A DNA stretch of 64,000 nucleotides, from the NCBI RefSeq assembly GCF_001591805.1, contig NZ_BCVP01000023.1:62001-126000 (forward strand), written 5' to 3'. Below, piece after piece: positions 62,776 through 64,000 of the stretch; the first letter of the stretch is position 1, and each line of letters opens with the position of its first letter. This stretch comes from Neobacillus novalis NBRC 102450. Its GTDB lineage: Bacteria > Bacillota > Bacilli > Bacillales > Cytobacillaceae. The position numbers were made by a program, and so were the translations under genes. Below the pieces are notes generated by a model that saw nothing but the letters and a program-made list of their open reading frames with translations, ran no database searches and was not told where the DNA came from.

Positions 62776-63681
62776 CTATTTTTCTATCAACCCGGCTTCC
62801 GCCATTGAGTTTCTTAGTGATTCCAGTACTGCCCCTTTACTGCTTTGAATAGGTTTGACACATTCGCCAACCTCTAATCCGAGTAAATTCGCCATATCCT
62901 TGGTAGCAACAGGGAAGGTCGCTTTGTCCTGGGCAAGACGAACGGGATTTAACCTGAATTGTGCCTCTAATGCTCCCGCGAGGTCACCCGCCATATATTT
63001 GTTGTAAATCGACGTAACCAACGGGCCAAACATATTGGCGGTTGAACAAACGCTGCCAACTGTCCCTATACACAAACCAGGAAATACAAGTGTATCTTTA
63101 CCGGCCATGACTTTAAAATTCAAATCCCTTGTGCATCGGACCAATTCACTTAGCATCGTAAAATCTCCGCTTGAATCCTTTATGCCGACAATATTGCCAA
63201 CATCCCGGGCTAGTTTATCAACCAATTGAACAGAAATGTGGTAGCCAACTCGGCCTGGGTTATTGTAAAGCAGTACAGCTGTGTTTGGAACGGCATCTGC
63301 CACGGCTTTAAAATGATCATATAATTCGTCAAAGGTTGGCTTTAGAAACATAGGTTGGAGAATCGAAATCCCATCCGCCCCCATTGCTTCCGCCATTTTA
63401 GCTAGAAGAACGGCCTGTTTTGTTCGAATGGCCCCGATTCCAAAATAAACGGGAACCCGGCCTTTTGCTTGATCCATGATCACTTCAAAAGCATCCTTTA
63501 ATTCATGCTCTTCAAACGCGTAAAATTCACCGTTACTTCCGAAAGCTAATATCCCGTGGACTCCATCTTCAATCACATGGTCTACCATAAAACGCAGCTT
63601 TGCTTCATCGATCTTTTCGTCTTTGTCTATTGGTGTGATGATAGGAACAACAATTCCTTTAATATCGTCTATATTCATCAT
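62776..63681 (-). CDS. DapA-superfamily aldolase/dehydratase (sugar-acid type)
   Basis: This 301-residue (beta/alpha)8 enzyme has the Schiff-base Lys in VGIKDSSGDF, the Tyr in LLYNNPGRVGY, and FGSNGEF where DapA has GTTGE. That loop and the neighbours point to a keto-deoxy sugar acid lyase or 5-dehydro-4-deoxyglucarate-type enzyme rather than lysine biosynthesis. If it is an aldolase it would supply tartronate semialdehyde for GarR. The ATG at 63681 has GGGAGAG 8 nt upstream. Confidence 0.82.
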   Translation of the reverse strand: MMNIDDIKGIVVPIITPIDKDEKIDEAKLRFMVDHVIEDGVHGILAFGSNGEFYAFEEHELKDAFEVIMDQAKGRVPVYFGIGAIRTKQAVLLAKMAEAMGADGISILQPMFLKPTFDELYDHFKAVADAVPNTAVLLYNNPGRVGYHISVQLVDKLARDVGNIVGIKDSSGDFTMLSELVRCTRDLNFKVMAGKDTLVFPGLCIGTVGSVCSTANMFGPLVTSIYNKYMAGDLAGALEAQFRLNPVRLAQDKATFPVATKDMANLLGLEVGECVKPIQSSKGAVLESLRNSMAEAGLIEK

Positions 63682-63730
63682 AATTGGATCTCTCCCATGA
63701 ATGTTACTAGTCATCTATATTTTAATTGTA

Positions 63731-63747
63731 TATTTGTCTTACAAATA
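63731..63747. promoter_or_regulatory. Probable GntR operator of the aldolase-garR operon
   Basis: TATTTGT-CTT-ACAAATA is a perfect inverted repeat with 7-bp arms. The GT-N3-AC core is typical of FadR/GntR sites. It lies 50 bp upstream of the aldolase start. Confidence 0.62.
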
Positions 63748-63872
63748 AATCATTAGGCAAATCAACAAAAAATTACACATTTTTTATCATATAACCGTCG
63801 TTCTTTTTTCATATTCACAATTTGAAAAACACTTCACAAACACAGCTGAATGACGAGCAATGAATAGGTTAG

Positions 63873-64000
63873 TTAAATCTTTAATACCCTGCAAACATTT
63901 TCTGTAGTGAAAGCTAAATTATCACGACCGGATTCGAGAGCTTCCTCGAGTGGGGTAACCCCTTTTAAGATGCCTATTATGGCGTTAAACCCATGGTGAT
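63873..64000 (-). CDS. Glycerate kinase, C-terminal part (runs off the window)
   Basis: The last 41 codons before the stop read HHGFNAIIGILKGVTPLEEA and so on to VCRVLKI. This is the C-terminus of a GarK/GlxK-type glycerate kinase (D-glycerate to 2- or 3-phosphoglycerate). The start lies beyond base 64000. It completes the aldolase, reductase, kinase route. Its end is the apparent parent of the remnant at 60730-60966. Confidence 0.85.
   Translation of the reverse strand, partial: HHGFNAIIGILKGVTPLEEALESGRDNLAFTTENVCRVLKI

Overview
The window reads as chromosome of a low-GC, spore-forming Bacillaceae member (Bacillus/Neobacillus-like). It shows AAGGAGG-type ribosome sites, frequent GTG/TTG starts, a CwlJ spore-cortex hydrolase, GlcT-type antitermination, a cre site and a bacillopeptidase F-like protease. 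I see no rRNA, tRNA, CRISPR array, transposase or prophage. Species assignment is inference.

Layout. 0.2-3.5 kb: glcT, convergent with a split GlcNAc/glucose-type PTS (IIA then IICB) whose leader carries a GlcT-type RNA antiterminator overlapping a terminator, plus an upstream cre site. 3.5-10.4 kb: the most coherent regulon in the window. It holds a Crp/Fnr regulator, an atypical P1B ATPase (CPG instead of CPC), a one-domain copper chaperone, a CtaG-like membrane protein, a Sco protein and a ba3-type oxidase with its tiny subunit IIa. Three of its promoters carry a 14-bp Crp/Fnr-type palindrome exactly 22 nt upstream of a -10 hexamer. 11-21.8 kb: transporters and their regulators (MFS/XRE, TetR/serine hydrolase, NatAB/NatRK) and a Tat-exported phosphoesterase. 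22-29 kb: secreted X-prolyl peptidase, DMT transporter, acyl-CoA dehydrogenase-like enzyme and a polar amino acid ABC importer. 29-35 kb: small stand-alone genes, an XRE/membrane protein pair, a PadR-HAAS pair and an L,D-transpeptidase. 35.6-43.6 kb: DegV, FetAB, a chromosomal TubZ/FtsZ-like GTPase, an NCS1 permease, a universal stress protein and an MDR exporter. 43.8-51.5 kb: CarD-like and MarR regulators, an MGT-type glycosyltransferase and a 1608-residue subtilase with Ig-like and choline-binding-type repeats. 52-55.8 kb: a complete HssRS-HrtAB-like heme sensing and efflux operon with an HssR-type direct repeat. 56-58.6 kb: an M20 dipeptidase and a diheme cytochrome c peroxidase. 58.9-64 kb: a GntR/FCD-linked sugar-acid locus (hydroxyacid dehydrogenase, DapA-like aldolase, tartronate semialdehyde reductase, glycerate kinase) with cwlJ inserted.

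Decay and repeats. Three remnants are degraded copies of genes that are intact, or continue, elsewhere in this same window: a DMT transporter tail, a YjbR/VOC patchwork and a glycerate kinase tail. Several small dispersed repeat families (with CGGAAAATCTCC, GGGACAAGGAGCC or GGTGCCTGACACC cores) fill the gaps between genes.

All functional names rest on reading motifs and remembered family features. No database search was possible.
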